Positions 41,725 through 54,490 are shown, counted from the stretch's first letter. The stretch: DNA of 64,000 bases from Erinaceus europaeus (GCF_950295315.1 NC_080164.1:112860447-112924446); one strand, 5' to 3'. Notes: a model not told the origin generated them from the sequence alone. Translations and numbers: made by a program.

Positions 41725-44376
41725 TTTTTAATTTATTTTTTATTAAAGAAAGGATAAATTAACAAAACCATATGATAGGAGGGATACAACTCCACATAAT
41801 TCCCACCACCCAATCTCCATATCCCATCCCCTCCCCTGACAGATATCCCATTCTCTATCCCTCTGGGAGCATGGACCCAGGGTCATTGTGGGTTGCAGAA
41901 GGTGGAAGGTATGGCTTCTGTAATTGCTTCCCGCTGAACATGGATGTTGACTGGTCAGTCCATACTCCCAGTCTGCCTCTTTTTCCCTAGTCTCTGGGGA
42001 AGCGGAGCTCCAGGACACATTGGTGGGGTCTTTAATCCAGGGAAGACTGGCTGGCATCCTGATGGCATCTGGAACCTGGTGGCTGAAAAGAGAGTTAACA
42101 TACAAAGCCAAAAAAATTGTTGAGCAACCATGGACCCAAAGCTTGGAATAGTGGAGAGGAAGTGTTAGGGAGGTACTCACTGCAAACTCTAGTGTACTTC
42201 TGCTTTCAGGTATATATTTTGCAGTAGTTTATGGATACGTGTGAACATATGCTCTCTCTCACAGAAACTGGTGTATATCTAGGTTTTGGGACTTTGTTAG
42301 AAAGTGAACCACCTGGGTTGGAATTAGAGTATACTATGAAAGGAAAAGTCTCACCCAAGTAATGAAGCTGAAGGGTTGTCATTCCACAAGTGAAGTCTCT
42401 GTCATTCCACAAGTGAAGTCTCTTCACAGTCTGAGCTGAAGCATGTTGAGGTGGCAATCGTTGCATTAATTAGGTTGTGATCGGCAGATGCAATATTATT
42501 TGATATGGATTGGGAGAGGCATGCGGGAAAGTGGGCCCTATCCAAAGGTTCCAGGACTGGGGGAAATAGAGGTTCTCTAGGGGAGATGTGAGGTTACTGC
42601 TGTCTTAGGGTTCAAAAAGACAATGGATAGTGAATGTTATCATCACATTATTTGGTAATTGAATTAACTTTGAAAAGTCTTTTTCTTAGGGTTCGCTGTA
42701 TAGTACCCAGTATCTTGTATATAGCTGTGCCATTGGTTGCTTCTGATCTACTTGGTCTAGGCTTTTGAGAGAGTCCGCATATCAAATACACAGCCTATAT
42801 ATTAAAAAAACCTCAGTCTGTGTTTTAAAAACTTTGAGACATACAATTAATTTTCCCCCTCTCATATTAATTAACTAGTGATTTATATGACTACACATTA
42901 CTAGGAATGTACATAAACACCATTCCCAGCACTAAAAGACTGTGTCCCATCCCTCCCACCCACTCCCACCCCACACCAGCCCAGGAAGCTGCATGTCTAC
43001 CTGCTCACCACAGGGTTTTTACTTTGGTGACCTACTTACAATTTAGTCAGGTCCTGCTTTTAGTTTCCCTTTCAGATCTTCTTCCTCAACTTCTGTTGAT
43101 GAGTGGGATCATCCCATACTCATCTTTATCTTTCTGACATAGCTCACTTGACTTACTTCCTTCTAGCTTTGTCCAAGATGGGTCAGAGAAGGTGGGTTCA
43201 TTGTTCTTGATAGCTGCATAGTATTCCATTGTGTATATATACCACAGCTTTCTTAGCCACTCATCTGTTGTTGGGCACCTGGGTTGCTTCCAGGTTTTAG
43301 CTATTGTGAATTGTGCTGCTATGAATACAGGAGTACACACCTCTTTTTGGTTGGGTGTTATGGAGTCCTTGGGGTATAACCCCAGGAGAGGAATTACTGG
43401 ATCATATGGAAGGTCCATGTCTAGCCTTGTGAGAGTTCTCCAGACTGCTATCCACAGAGGCTGTACCAATTTACATTCCCACCAGCAATGCAAAAGGGTT
43501 CCTCTGTCCACACATCCTCTCCAGCATTTGTTGCTGCTGTCCTTTTTGATGTATGCCATTCTTACAGGAGTGAGGTGGTATCTTAATGTTGTCTTAATTT
43601 GCATTTCTCTGACAATCAGTGACCTAGAGCAATTTTCATGTTTATTAGCCTTTTGGATCTCCTCTGAGGTGAATGTTTTGTTCATATCCTCTGCCCATTT
43701 TTGGATGGGGTCATTTATTTTTTTGGTGCTAAGTTTGCTGAGCTCTTTATATATTTTGGTGATTAGTTTCTTGTCTGATGTATGGCATGTGAAGATCTTC
43801 TCCCATTCTCATATGGTTGGGTTATGTTTTCTCATCCATCCCCCCACTCTGTGCATTTTGATGGGTGAGTTTAAGCCATTGACATTTATTAATATTATAG
43901 ATTTAATGTATTGTAGTGTCATTGTTCAAAAAAGAATTTTTGTTTGCTCTGATATATTGCAATTATTATAGTGATGTTATTGTTTATAAGAGGTCTTTTA
44001 GAACCTCTTTCAGGGCCGGTTTGGTGATGGTTGCCTCCTTTAACTGTTGTTTGTCTAAGAAGGTTTTGATCCCTCCATCTAGTTTGGATGAAAGTCTAGC
44101 AGGATATATTATCCTTGGTTGAAACCCTTTTTCATTCAGGGCTCCATAGATATCTTGCCATTCTCTTCTGGCTTTTAGAGTTAGAGTGGAGAAGTCTGCA
44201 GATAATCTTACGGGTTTTCCCCTGTATATGATTTTGTGTTTCTCTCTTGTAGCCTTTAGGATCCTTTCTTTATCCTTACTTCTTCTCATTGTGACTATGA
44301 TGTGTCTTGATGTCTTCAGGTCTGGGTTTATTCTGTTTGGTACTCTCTGGGCCTCTTGAATCTTTCTGTTATTCAG
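41725..44376 (-). mobile_element. L1 with long 3' tail and large internal deletion
   Basis: From left: reversed poly-A, the conserved tail (41725-42540), the outer 3' untranslated part (to about 42890), and the ORF2 C-terminus (frame 43685-43086 ending LINRS, with [18 protein letters not shown]). At about 43813 it jumps directly to the ORF2 start region and then the ORF1 C-terminus. Most of the endonuclease and all of the reverse transcriptase are gone. The L1 ends at 44376, back to back with a plus-strand L1. Confidence 0.8.
43984..44289 (-). pseudogene. L1 ORF1 C-terminal domain
   Basis: 101 residues with ILKATREKHKIIYRGKPVRL, SADFSTLTLKARREWQDI, GFQPRIIYPARLS, FLDKQQLKE and the terminal KPALKEVLKDLL. 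This is the RNA-binding C-terminal part of L1 ORF1p, ending at a natural stop. The N-terminal half is missing at the 44376 junction. Confidence 0.9.
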
Positions 44377-45009
44377 ATCGAGGATGAATTAGAGACAACT
44401 AAAAAATTAGTAAGAGATCTCAAAAACAGGTTAAGAGATACTGAAAACAGCAACAGACATATGGTATGACTTTAAGAGAAATAAAGAGAGGAATAAAGAG
44501 AGGGTGGAGAAGAAAGCAATCTTCAGGCCATAATAGCTGAAAACTTCTCTAGCCTAGACAACATCAAAGACATAAAGATTCAAGAAACCCAGAGGGTCCC
44601 AAACAGAATTAACTCAGACTTAAAGACACCAACACACATCCTATTTAGAATGGAAAGTAATAAGTATAAAGAAAGGATCCTGAAGGCTGCAAGAGGAAAA
44701 CAAAGAGTCACCTACAGAGGAAATCCCATAAGATTAGCAGCAGACTTCTCCACACAAACACTATAGGCCAGAAGAGAATGGCACGATATCTATCGAGTGC
44801 TCAAAATGAGAAAGACATTCACACAAGACTACAGTATCCTGCTAGACTGTCATTCAGACTAGATGGAGGCATCAAAACCCTCTCAGACAAGCAACAGTTA
44901 AAAGAATCAACTATCACCAAGCCTGCCCTGAAAGAAGTTCTGAAAGGTCTCCTATAAACAGAACACCATAAATAGGCCATATATCAGAAAACTCTAAAAT
45001 GCTACAAGA

Positions 45010-48000
45010 ATGGCATTAAAATATCTTCAATCTTTGATATCAATAAATATCAATGGCCTGAATTCACCTATTAAAAGACATAGAGTAGGAAGATGGATCA
45101 GAAAACACAATCCAACAATGTGCTGTCTACAGGAAACCCACCTAACTCAACAAGACAAACACAGACTCAAAGTGAAAGGATAGAAAACTATCATACCAGC
45201 CAATGGCCCACAAAAGGGCAGGAACAACAGCTATTCTCATATCTGACACAATAAACTTTAAAATAAAATTTAAAAAGGGATGGTAATTACTTAATGTACA
45301 GAGGATCCATCAACCAAGAGGACTTAATAATTATTAATATTTGTGCACCCAATGAGAAGCCATCTAAATACATCAAACATCTACTGAAAGAGCTACAGCA
45401 ATTTTTTAACAGCAACACAGTGATAGTAGGGAACTTCAACACCCCATTCTCTCAACTTGACAGATCATCCAGGCAGAAAATCAATAAAGACATAAGGGAG
45501 CTAAATGAAGAGATAGATAAACTAGAACTATCTGACATTATCAGAGTCATTCATCCCAAGAAACTGGAATACAAATTCTACTCAAGTTCACATGGATAGA
45601 GCATATTTTAGGCCACAAAGACAGTATCAGCAAATTCAAGAGCATTGAAATCATCCTAAGTATCTTCTCAGACCACAGTAGAATTAAACTAACACTTAAC
45701 AATCAACAAAAGATTAATTATAATCCCCAAATGTGGAAGCTCAACAGTACACTCTTTAACAAATACTGGGTCAAAGAGGAAATAAAGGAAAAAATCAAAA
45801 TGTTTCGAGAGTTCAATGACAATGAAGACACAAGCTATGAAAATATTTGGCACACAGCTAAGGCAGTACTGAGAGAGAAGTTCATAGCCATACAAGCACA
45901 CATTAGGCAACAAGAAAAAGCACAAATACACAGCTAGATTGTACACCTCAATACTTAGAAGAAGAAGAACAAAGGAACCCTAAAGCAAGCACAAGGACAG
46001 AAATCACTGAAGTCAGGGCAGAAATAAATAACATTGAAAATAAGAAAACTATACAAAAGATCAATGAAAGTAGATGGTGGTTTTTGGAAGAGTAAACAAA
46101 ATGGACAAACATTTAACCAGACTCACAAAACATAAAAGGGAGAAGACCCAAATAAATCAGATTATAAATGAATGAGGAGATATCACAACAGACACTGCAG
46201 AAATTTAACATATCATGTGAGGCTTCTGTGAACAACTATGTGCCACCAAGTTAGAGAACCTGGAAGAAATGGATGCCTTCCTACATCCTACAACTTCTAA
46301 AATTAAATAAATAGGAACTAGTTAATTTGAACAGGCTCATCACAGCTAATAAAATTGAAACAGTTATCTGTTTGAAACCTTCCCAAGAATAAAGGTCCTG
46401 GACCAGATGGATTTACAAATGAATTCTACAAAACCTTCAAAGAAGAACTAATACCTCTACTTTTAAAGGTCTTCCAGAAAATTGAAGACACTGAAATACT
46501 TGCTTCCAGCTTCTATGAAGCCAGCATCACTAATACCAAAAGCAGACAGGGACACAACCAAAAAAGAAAACTACAGACCAATAGCTCTGATGAACATAGA
46601 TGCTAAAATATTGAACAAAATTCTAGCCAACTGGATACAGCAGTATATTAAAAAGATTGATCATCATGACCAAGTGGGGTTTATCCCAGACATACAAGGT
46701 TGGTTTAATATACGTAAATCAATCAATGTGATCCACCACATCAACAAAAGAAAGACCCAAAACAAAATGGACATATCAATAGATGCATAAAAAGCCTTTG
46801 ACAAAATCCAACACCCCTTTATGATCAAAACACTACAAAAAGGGGGAATAGATGGAAAATTCCTGAAGATAGTGGAGTCTATATATAGCAAACCTACAGC
46901 CAACATCATACTTAGTGGTGAAAAAATGGAAGCATTTCCCCTCAAATCAGGTACTAGACAGAGCTGCCCACTATCACCATTACTATTCAACATAGTGTTG
47001 GAAGTTCTTGCCATAGCAATCAGGCAGGAGCAAGGAATTCAAGGCATACAGATTGGAAGAGAAGAAGTCAAACTCTCCCTATTTGCAGAGGACATGATAG
47101 TATACATAGAAAAACCTAAGGAATCCAGCAAGAAGCTTTTGGAAATCATCAGGCAATACAGGAAGGTGTCAGGCTACAAAATTAACATACAAAAGTCACT
47201 GGCATTCCTCTATGCAAACACTAATTTAGAAGAAGATGAAATCTATAAATCAATTCCCTTTTTATAGCAACAAAAACAATAAAATTTCTAGCAATAAGCC
47301 TAACCAAAGAAATAAAAGACTTGTATACTGAAAATTATGGGTAATTTATCAAGGAAATTGAAAAAGACACAAAGAAGTGGAAAGATATTCCATGATCATG
47401 GGTTGGAAGAATTAACATCATCCAAATGAATATACTACCCAGAGCCATATACATATTTAATGCTATCCCCATCAAGATCTCAACCACAATTTTTGGGAGA
47501 AAAAAGCAAATGCTACAAATATTTATCTGAAACCAGAAAAGACCTAGGATCGCCAAAACAATCTTGAGAAAAAAAAAAAAAAACGGAACTGGAGGCATCA
47601 CACTCCCAGATCTCAAATTATATTATAGGGCCATTGTCATCAAAACTGCTTGGTACTGGAACATGAATAGAACATGAATAGAATAGAACAGTGGAATAGA
47701 ATTGAGAGCCCAGAAGTAAGCTCCCACACCTATGGACATCTAAGCTTTAACAAAGGTGCCTAGACTATTAAATGGAGAAAGCAGAGTCTCTTCAACAAAT
47801 GGTGTTGGAAAAAATGGGTTGAAACATGCAGAAGAATGAAACTGAATCACTGTATTTCACCAAATACAAAAGTAAATTCTAAGTGGATCAAGGACTTGGA
47901 TGTTAGACCAGAAACTATCAGATACTTAAAGGAAAATATTGGCAGAACTCTTTTCCGCATAAATTTTAAAGACATCTTCAATGGAACGAATCCAATTACA

Positions 48001-48290
48001 AAGAAGACTAAGGCAAGTATAAACCTATGGAACTGCTTCAAATTAAAAAGCTTCTGCACAGCGAAAGAAACTACTACCCAAACCAATAGACCACTCACAG
48101 AATGGGAGAAGATCTTTACATGCCATACATCAGACAAGAGGCTAATAACCAGAATATATAAAGAACTTACAAATCTCAACAATAAGAAAACAAATAACCC
48201 CATCCAAAAATGTTGGGAGGAAATGGATAGAATATTCACCGCAAAAGAGATCCAAAAGAGATCCATTTTTTTCATGTGAGAAACACATGA
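45010..48290 (+). pseudogene. L1 ORF2, broken (endonuclease and reverse transcriptase)
   Basis: The start MALKYLQSLISINING leads into an apurinic endonuclease domain (CCLQETHL; VGNFN where GDFN is expected). A stop follows at about 45181. The reverse transcriptase is readable at 46482-46790 ([39 protein letters not shown]). It is cut by the stop at 46788-46790 within the DAxKAFDKI motif, and continues in 46821-47267 with [13 protein letters not shown] in place of FADD. The C-terminal part follows at 47836-48279. The premature stop and the FAED change are shared with the L1 at 54511-60774. Confidence 0.85.
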
Positions 48291-48395
48291 AAAAAATGCT
48301 CCAAGTCTCTGATTTTCAGAGAAATGCAAATAAAGACAAAAATGAGATACCACTTCACTCCTGTGAGAATGTCATACATTAGAAAAGGTAACAAC

Positions 48396-49621
48396 TGGGG
48401 GAAGTAGGGGCTCTATAGTGAAGATGTGAGGTTCCTGCTGTCTTAGGGTTCAAAAAGACAATCGATAGTTAATATTATCATCACATTATTTGTTAATTGG
48501 GTTAACTTTGAAAAGTCCCTTTGTTATGGTTTGCTGTACAGTACCCAGTATCTTGTATATAGCTGTGCTATTGGATGCTTCTAATCTACTTGGTCTAGGC
48601 TTTTGAGAGAGTCCGCATATCAAATACACAGCCTATATATTAAAAAGATTCAGTTTGTCTTTTGAGAAACTTTGAGACATACAATTGATTTCCCCCTCTC
48701 ATATTAATTAACTACTGATTTATATGTCTACATTTTGCTAGGAGTGTACATAAACACCATTCCCACCACCAAAGGGCTGTGACCCATCCCTTCCGCCCAC
48801 TCCCACCCCCCACTGGCCCAGGAAGCTACATGTCTACCCCTCATCTCCCAATTCAAACCAAATAATATTGCATCCGCCGATCACAACCTAACCAAAGCAA
48901 CGATTGCCACCTCAATATGCTTCACCTCAGACTGTATCCAGAGACTTCACGTGTGGAATGACAACCCTTCAACTTCATTACTCGGGTGAGACCTTTCCTT
49001 TTATAGTACACTCTAATTTCATCTCAGGTAGTTCACTTTCTAACAAAGTCCCATAATCTAGATATACACCAGTTTCTGTGAGAGAGAGCTTATGTGCACA
49101 CGTAGCCATAAACTACTGCAAAATATATAACTGAAAGCAGAAGTACACTAGTGTTTGCAGTGAGTACCTCCCTAACACTTCCTCTCCACTATTCCAAGCT
49201 TGGGATCAATGATTGCTCAACAAATTGTTTGGCTTCATATGTTAACTCTCTTTTCAATCACCAGGTTCCAGATGCCACCAGGATGCTGGCCAGGCTTCCC
49301 TGGATTGAAGACCCCACCAATGTGTCCTGGAGCTCAGCTTCCCCAGAGACACACCTTACTAGGGAAAGAGAGAGGCAGACTGAGAGTATGGACCGACCAG
49401 TCAACGCCCATGTTCAGCAGGGAAGCAATTACAGAAGCCAGACCTTCTACCTTCTGCAACCCTCAACGACCCTGGGTCCATGCTCCCAGAGGGCTAGAGA
49501 ATGGGAAAGCTACCATGGGAGGGGGGGGTTATGGGGATTGGGTGGTGGGAATTGTGTGGAGTTGTACCCCTTCTACCTTATGTTTTTGTTCACTAATCCT
49601 TTCTTAAATAAAAAAATAAAT
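48396..49621 (+). mobile_element. 5'-inverted L1 tail with 13-bp TSD
   Basis: 48837-49621 is a plus-strand L1 3' tail with an A-rich end. 48396-48836 is the upstream part of the same 3' untranslated region, inverted. Both are bounded by aaaaggtaacaac (48383-48395 and 49622-49634). The host L1 reads through cleanly when the insert is removed. Confidence 0.9.
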
Positions 49622-50310
49622 AAAAGGTAACAACAGCAATTGCTGGAGAGGATCTGGGGTCAAGGAAACCCTCCCGCACTGCTGGTGGGAATGTCAATTG
49701 GTCCAGCCTCTGTGGAGAACAGTCTGGAGAACTCTCAGAAGGCTAGAAATGGACCTATCCTATGATCCTGCAATTCCTCTCCTGGGGATATATCCTAAGG
49801 AACCCAACACACCCATCCAAAAGGATCTGTGTACACATATGTTCTTAGCAGCACAATTTGTAATAGCCAAAACGTGGAAGCAACCCAGGTGTCCAGCAAC
49901 AGATGAGTGGCTGAGCAAGTTGTCTTATATATATATTACTCAGCTACAAAAAATTGTGACTTCACCGTTTTCAGCCAGTCTTGGATGGACCTTGAAAATT
50001 CATGTTAAGTGCAATAAGTCAGAAACTGAAAGATGAATATGGGATGATCTCACTCTCAGGCAGAAGTTGAAAAACAATATCAGAAAAGAAAACACAAGTA
50101 GAACCTGAATGGGAATTGGCATATTGCACCAAAGTAAAAGACTCTGGGGTGGGTGGGTGGAGAGAATACAGATCCAAGAAGGATGACAGAGGACCTAGTG
50201 GGGGTTGTATTGTTATATGGAAAACTGGGAAATATTATGCATGTACAAACTATTGTATTTACTGTCGGATGTAAAACATTAATTCCCCAATAAATTAAAA
50301 ATAAAGTAAC

Positions 50311-50459
50311 AATAATTTTTTCACCAGTTGCAGATATTTCTTGTACAATGTTTTTGACTTCATAAATAATTGTTGAAGTAGTATTTTAATCACCTATAAT
50401 TATGTTCGTGATTATCAGAGCCTGTGTGTCACTTAGAATCAAATTCTTTGCTTATTTTT
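50311..50459. other. Short unassigned sequence
   Basis: Nothing recognised. Confidence 0.3.
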
Positions 50460-50670
50460 TCAGTTTATTTTTAACATTTTATTTAATTTTTATAATAAAT
50501 AGATAGTAATAAAAACAAAGTGGGGGGTTGGAGAGATATATATAGAGAGAGAAACCCCAGAGCAATGCACTTATTTGGCTTATGTTGGTGCCAGGAATTG
50601 AACCTTGGACCTTAGAGCCTCAGGCATGAAAGTCATTTGCAGAGTCATTATGCTATCTTTCCTGCCCTAG
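50460..50670 (-). repeat. Antisense SINE of third type
   Basis: AT-rich reversed tail, gagagatatatatagagaga, then ggtgccaggaattgaacctt and the reversed head (gcatgaaagtcatttgcaga). Confidence 0.75.
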
Positions 50671-51539
50671 GATATTTCTAAGAGTCCAGTGAAAAAGTTT
50701 TTACTGAGATTGTCACAATGAATGTGCATGTATATTAGGTGAAAAAATCACTAGTTCAAGTAATTTAGTATTTCTAGGCTTCTAATGTATCAGAAAAGAG
50801 TATGAGAGAGACAGGCAGAGAAAGAGAGAGAGAGGAAGGGTTAGAGACTTATAAGAAATGGAAGAGAGGTAGATGGTGAGGTGGGGGGAATGTGGAGACA
50901 TGGGGTGCAGTGTCATCAGTGGGGGCGACTGGGTAGAGGAGCGGAGCAAGGGCAGGTGCCAAGAGCCAGGGACTGACAGGAATGGTTGCAGTGACCTGCT
51001 CTGCAGTCCTGGTTCCCAGAGCTGAGTGGCCCAGAGTCACCTCAGAAGCCAGCGCACAGTGACCAGATCTAGAGCACAAAGTGGCCCCGTGGTATTTGTG
51101 TGCGGACTTCGGGTGGTCGCCTCCCAGGGAGCTGGGAATGCCTGTCTGGGCTGCAGGACTTGGTGGTCAGTCACTGTGGATGGACAGGCACCCGACCTGC
51201 CCCACCCCTGCCCATGGCCCCGCCTCCGCTGGCGCTGGCTCTAGTGCTGGCGACCCCACCCAGACTTGGGCCACTCTAGACACTTTGGGGACCCGACCAA
51301 GGTCTCCTCATACTCTGCTGCTCTGCCTCCCTCCGAGGGCATGGACTTTTTCCACACCTCCCACAGTTAAGTCAAGCTTTCTGTTTTAAAACTTTTTTCC
51401 TCCTTCTTTTAATTTGATTAGACCTCCTCTATCCATTTCTTCCCATCCGTGGTATGTCATTTGTGATTCTGATCTGTTTAACTGTGGACTCAACTGTTCA
51501 GGTGTGATTTTCTTCATAACTCAGTGAGATGTAATTTTT
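50671..51539. other. Unique stretch with GC-rich core
   Basis: 50900-51350 is distinctly GC-richer than the surroundings and lacks recognised repeats. Short open frames exist on both strands (for example 51081-51389 plus), with no protein motif I know. It may be an old exon, a processed pseudogene or regulatory DNA; I do not call a gene. Confidence 0.35.
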
Positions 51540-51720
51540 TATTGATCAACTGATTGAGTAGTGGCTGAGAGCAATGGAGAGGGATAGCATGACAGAGAAG
51601 AACTTGAGGCAGCCCACACTGAGGCACTGCTGATCAAGCCTTTCTCCTCCAGGTGGGGGTCCAGGGCTAGCCCTAAGCTGCTTACTCTATCATATCTGCT
51701 GGAGGACTTTAATTGAGTCC
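51540..51720 (-). repeat. Degenerate antisense SINE
   Basis: Weak similarity to the reversed SINE body (gcctttctcctccaggtggg) with many changes. Confidence 0.35.
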
Positions 51721-52235
51721 TGGCTGTGGAGCAGCACAGGGGTGACTGGATCCAGGATGTGTTGGGTATGCAGAAGGGACCTGAGCTCTTACTCCAGAAG
51801 AAGCCTCAAGAATCCCTGGTCTCAGTCAAGGACTGTGGATCCATCCTTTCAGCCCTGCCAGGTGGCTCCTGCTCCTATCTCCATACCCACCCTGCCTATT
51901 TCCATATCCATCCTGGCCTATAGGAAGGGACAGGAGGCTTGGACTGCTCTTATGCTCACCAGGGGAGAATGGAATATTCACACCAAACAATTCCCACCCC
52001 CAGCCCAGGGCAGCCTTCCCTGTTAGAGACAGCCAAGGATCATTCCTGGAGGGATATGGACACAGACCTGCACTTGAACAAGTGGGGAACATGCCAGGAA
52101 GACTGGCCAAGTAAATGAATTCTTTGGACAGTTAAATGCTGTCTTTGCAGCACCTGGATATGAGATGCTGTCAGGGCCTGAAAAGTGAATGCAATATCTT
52201 GAAGCTACCTTGAAGTGCTGGTACATTTTTTTTTC
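51721..52235. other. Unique sequence, no gene seen
   Basis: Small open frames only, none with a familiar motif. Confidence 0.35.
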
Positions 52236-52345
52236 TTTTTCTCCCCCTCCTCCTCTTTCTGCTCTTCTTCCTCCTCCTCCTTTTCCTCCTTTTCATGGTC
52301 CTCCTCCTCCTGCTCTCTGTTTTCATTTTTTTTTCTTTCTAGTAC
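52236..52345 (+). repeat. Pyrimidine-rich simple repeat
   Basis: An irregular (CTC/TCC)n and T-rich tract. Confidence 0.8.
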
Positions 52346-52662
52346 TAAATTCTGTTATAATCTGCTACTTCATTTTGCTTCAGTTAATGTACGTAAATCA
52401 ATCAATAAAATATAAAAAAGGATAAGATCCTGCTTGACTTGTGTGCTCTCTTGACATACCCCCACCCTTGATTCTGCCAGTGAAAGAACAGCTATTTCAC
52501 AAATCCATGGACTTTGAAATAAATGTTGCATTTCTTTATTAATGAAAATAAATTATCTTGGTTTAGCAATAAACAAAAATTAAATAAATATATATATGTA
52601 CGCTATGTAAAACAAAAAATATTTCTCAAGAAATGTTTTTAAATTTACACAAAGGGATTTAA
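52346..52662. other. AT-rich sequence
   Basis: AT-rich, with a short TATA run near 52590. Nothing else recognised. Confidence 0.35.
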
Positions 52663-52942
52663 AAGGAGGCTGTGCAGCTCAGCACAGAAGCTCAAGGACT
52701 GTTGTTAAGGATCCTGGTTTGAGCCCTTGGTTTCCCACCTGCAGGAGGGTCACTTCACAAGCGGTGAAGTAGGTATCTGTCTTTCTCTCTCTGTCTTTCC
52801 CATCTCTCTTGGTTTCTCTCTGTCTTATCCAACAACAACAACAAGGGCAACAAAATGGGAACAAGGCTTTCAGGAGCAGTGGATTTGTAGTGCAGACATT
52901 GAACCCTAACGATAACCCTGGAGCCAAAAAAAAAAAAAAAAA
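52663..52942 (+). repeat. ERI-type SINE with long 3' part
   Basis: The head is degraded, but the body (aagcggtgaagtaggtatct), the CAA linker and a further 3' segment (caggagcagtggatttgtag, then ataaccctggagcc) lead to a clean poly-A of about 17. This is the most complete 3' end of this SINE type in the window. Confidence 0.85.
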
Positions 52943-53559
52943 GGATTTCAAGCCTTGGATTCTAGCTACTCACTAACATGTGGATCACATCACTAGAAAT
53001 GTGGATTTTCGAGAGTAGAGACAACATCTAGACAGACCAAAGGACATACATGAATGACACAAACTCAGTCTCCAGCACCACTATCTTTCAGAGTTGAGTT
53101 ATAATCAATCATTATGTTAGGCTATAATTATTTAGTAATTATAATTACCAATATGATTATATTAGACTATAAATTTGATAATCATAGTTACAATAAAATT
53201 GTTATAACTATGTAGTAATTGCAATAGATAATATTTAATATAACACAGAATTACACTATCAAATAATATTTTCTATATTGTATTTCATATTATATTATTT
53301 ACAATATGATACAAAATACTAGATAAGTACTACATAACACTTAGCTTGTAATATTTAGTCATGTTAATGTTATAATACATTACTTTTTTATATTATATGT
53401 GATCATGTATGACATGTCCTATTGTAGAATCATATAGGATCATATAATAGATAATATTGTAGATATTTTAGAACAGATATCATACAATACATAACATAGC
53501 ATATATAATGATATAGTGAAATCATCATATTATTTTAATATAAAAAGCTTATATTGGGA
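52943..53559. other. Extremely AT-rich block
   Basis: 53090-53560 is made of short ATA/TAT/AAT combinations with almost no G or C and imperfect internal repeats. No gene is seen. Confidence 0.6.
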
Positions 53560-53670
53560 TGTATCATGGCTATGCAATGCACTTGGTCCCAGAGGCTCTG
53601 AGGTCTTAGAGTCAATCCCTCAGCACCAGAGTCAGCCAGGACTCTGCAGTGCTCTGCTTTAAACAAAAAA
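53560..53670 (+). repeat. Degenerate SINE of third type
   Basis: atcatggctatgcaatgcac, then ggtcttagagtcaatccctc and gcagtgctctgctttaaaca match the layout at 62036-62165. Confidence 0.5.
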
Positions 53671-53944
53671 TGAAATATCTGTGCCCACTGAAATATACAT
53701 TTATACATATATGTTACATATATAGTTCTTATTAATATATTTTCATTATATATGTATTTTTATTTTTCATCATAATTAGCCTGAATAGTATTCCTGGTAG
53801 TATTGTCATCAGAACATGGGTGATCAGATGGTTCTTGGAATAGTAGCTAGGTCTATGTAGCCATGGCATGAGTGCCATTCCCATCCATGATAATATCCCA
53901 ACTCCAAAATAGATCATATTCCTGATCCCTCACTTTTGTTGAGA
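53671..53944. other. Unassigned sequence
   Basis: AT-rich; nothing recognised. Confidence 0.3.
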
Positions 53945-54165
53945 AGTATATATGAGAGGCTAGGTGGTAGCACACCTGACTGAACATACATGTTATAGTG
54001 TGCAAGCAGCCAGGTTCGAGTCCCTGGTTCCCATGTGCAGAGGGAAAGCTTCATGAATGGTGAAGCAGAGCTGTAGGTGTCTCTCTGTCTCTCTTCCTCT
54101 CTACCTCCCCCTTCCCTCTTTATTTCTGACTGTCTCTATCCAACAAATAAAGATAAAAAATTAAA
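53945..54165 (+). repeat. SINE of second type, complete
   Basis: A-box-like head (ctaggtggtagcacacctga), B-box region (ccaggttcgagtccctggtt), aatggtgaagcagagctgta body, CT-rich stretch and caacaaataaagataaaaaa tail. It is the best copy of this SINE type here. Confidence 0.85.
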
Positions 54166-54214
54166 AAGGAGTGAGAAGTAGATATGAGACAATCAATAAG
54201 ATTGATAGTCCCCA

Positions 54215-54310
54215 AGAGAGATTTTTTTTCCAGAGAGGTATACCACTGGTTTCTGGCTTGACTAGGGTTTGAAACTAAAGCTCTGATGCCTATAGCATGA
54301 AGGCCTTTGT
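54215..54310 (-). repeat. Degenerate antisense SINE of third type
   Basis: gactagggtttgaaactaaa and catgaaggcctttgtacaga are weak reversed matches to the type at 62036-62165. Confidence 0.45.
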
Positions 54311-54490
54311 ACAGAGCCAGTATACTAAGTAAGCATTCTGCTTAAGTTGTTGTATTTTCAACAGTTAGCTGCAAAGCAGACTATGGGGTTGACTGCTTCA
54401 GACACAAATGATACATTGAATGTTGTTTGTGATTCTTTTCTCTGCAGAGTATTGAGAGGACCTCACCTCCCTTTCCCATACCAAGAGAAA
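54311..54490. other. Unassigned sequence flanking an L1
   Basis: Pre-insertion host sequence; it continues at 60795. No gene recognised. Confidence 0.3.

Larger units (their letters stand above)
44377..50310 (+). mobile_element. L1, 5'-truncated, interrupted by an L1 tail
   Basis: The plus strand runs from the ORF1 coiled coil (44377) through the ORF1 end (about 44957), the ORF2 ATG (45010-45012), endonuclease, reverse transcriptase, C-terminus and short-type 3' end, with ccaataaattaaaaataaag at 50289-50308. A separate insertion occupies 48396-49621. Many stops and frameshifts break ORF2, so the element is inactive. Confidence 0.85.

Noticed and set aside
51081..51389. A 102-residue plus frame in the GC-rich island
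   Set aside because: Pro/Ser/Trp-rich composition from GC content, no domain, unsupported start.
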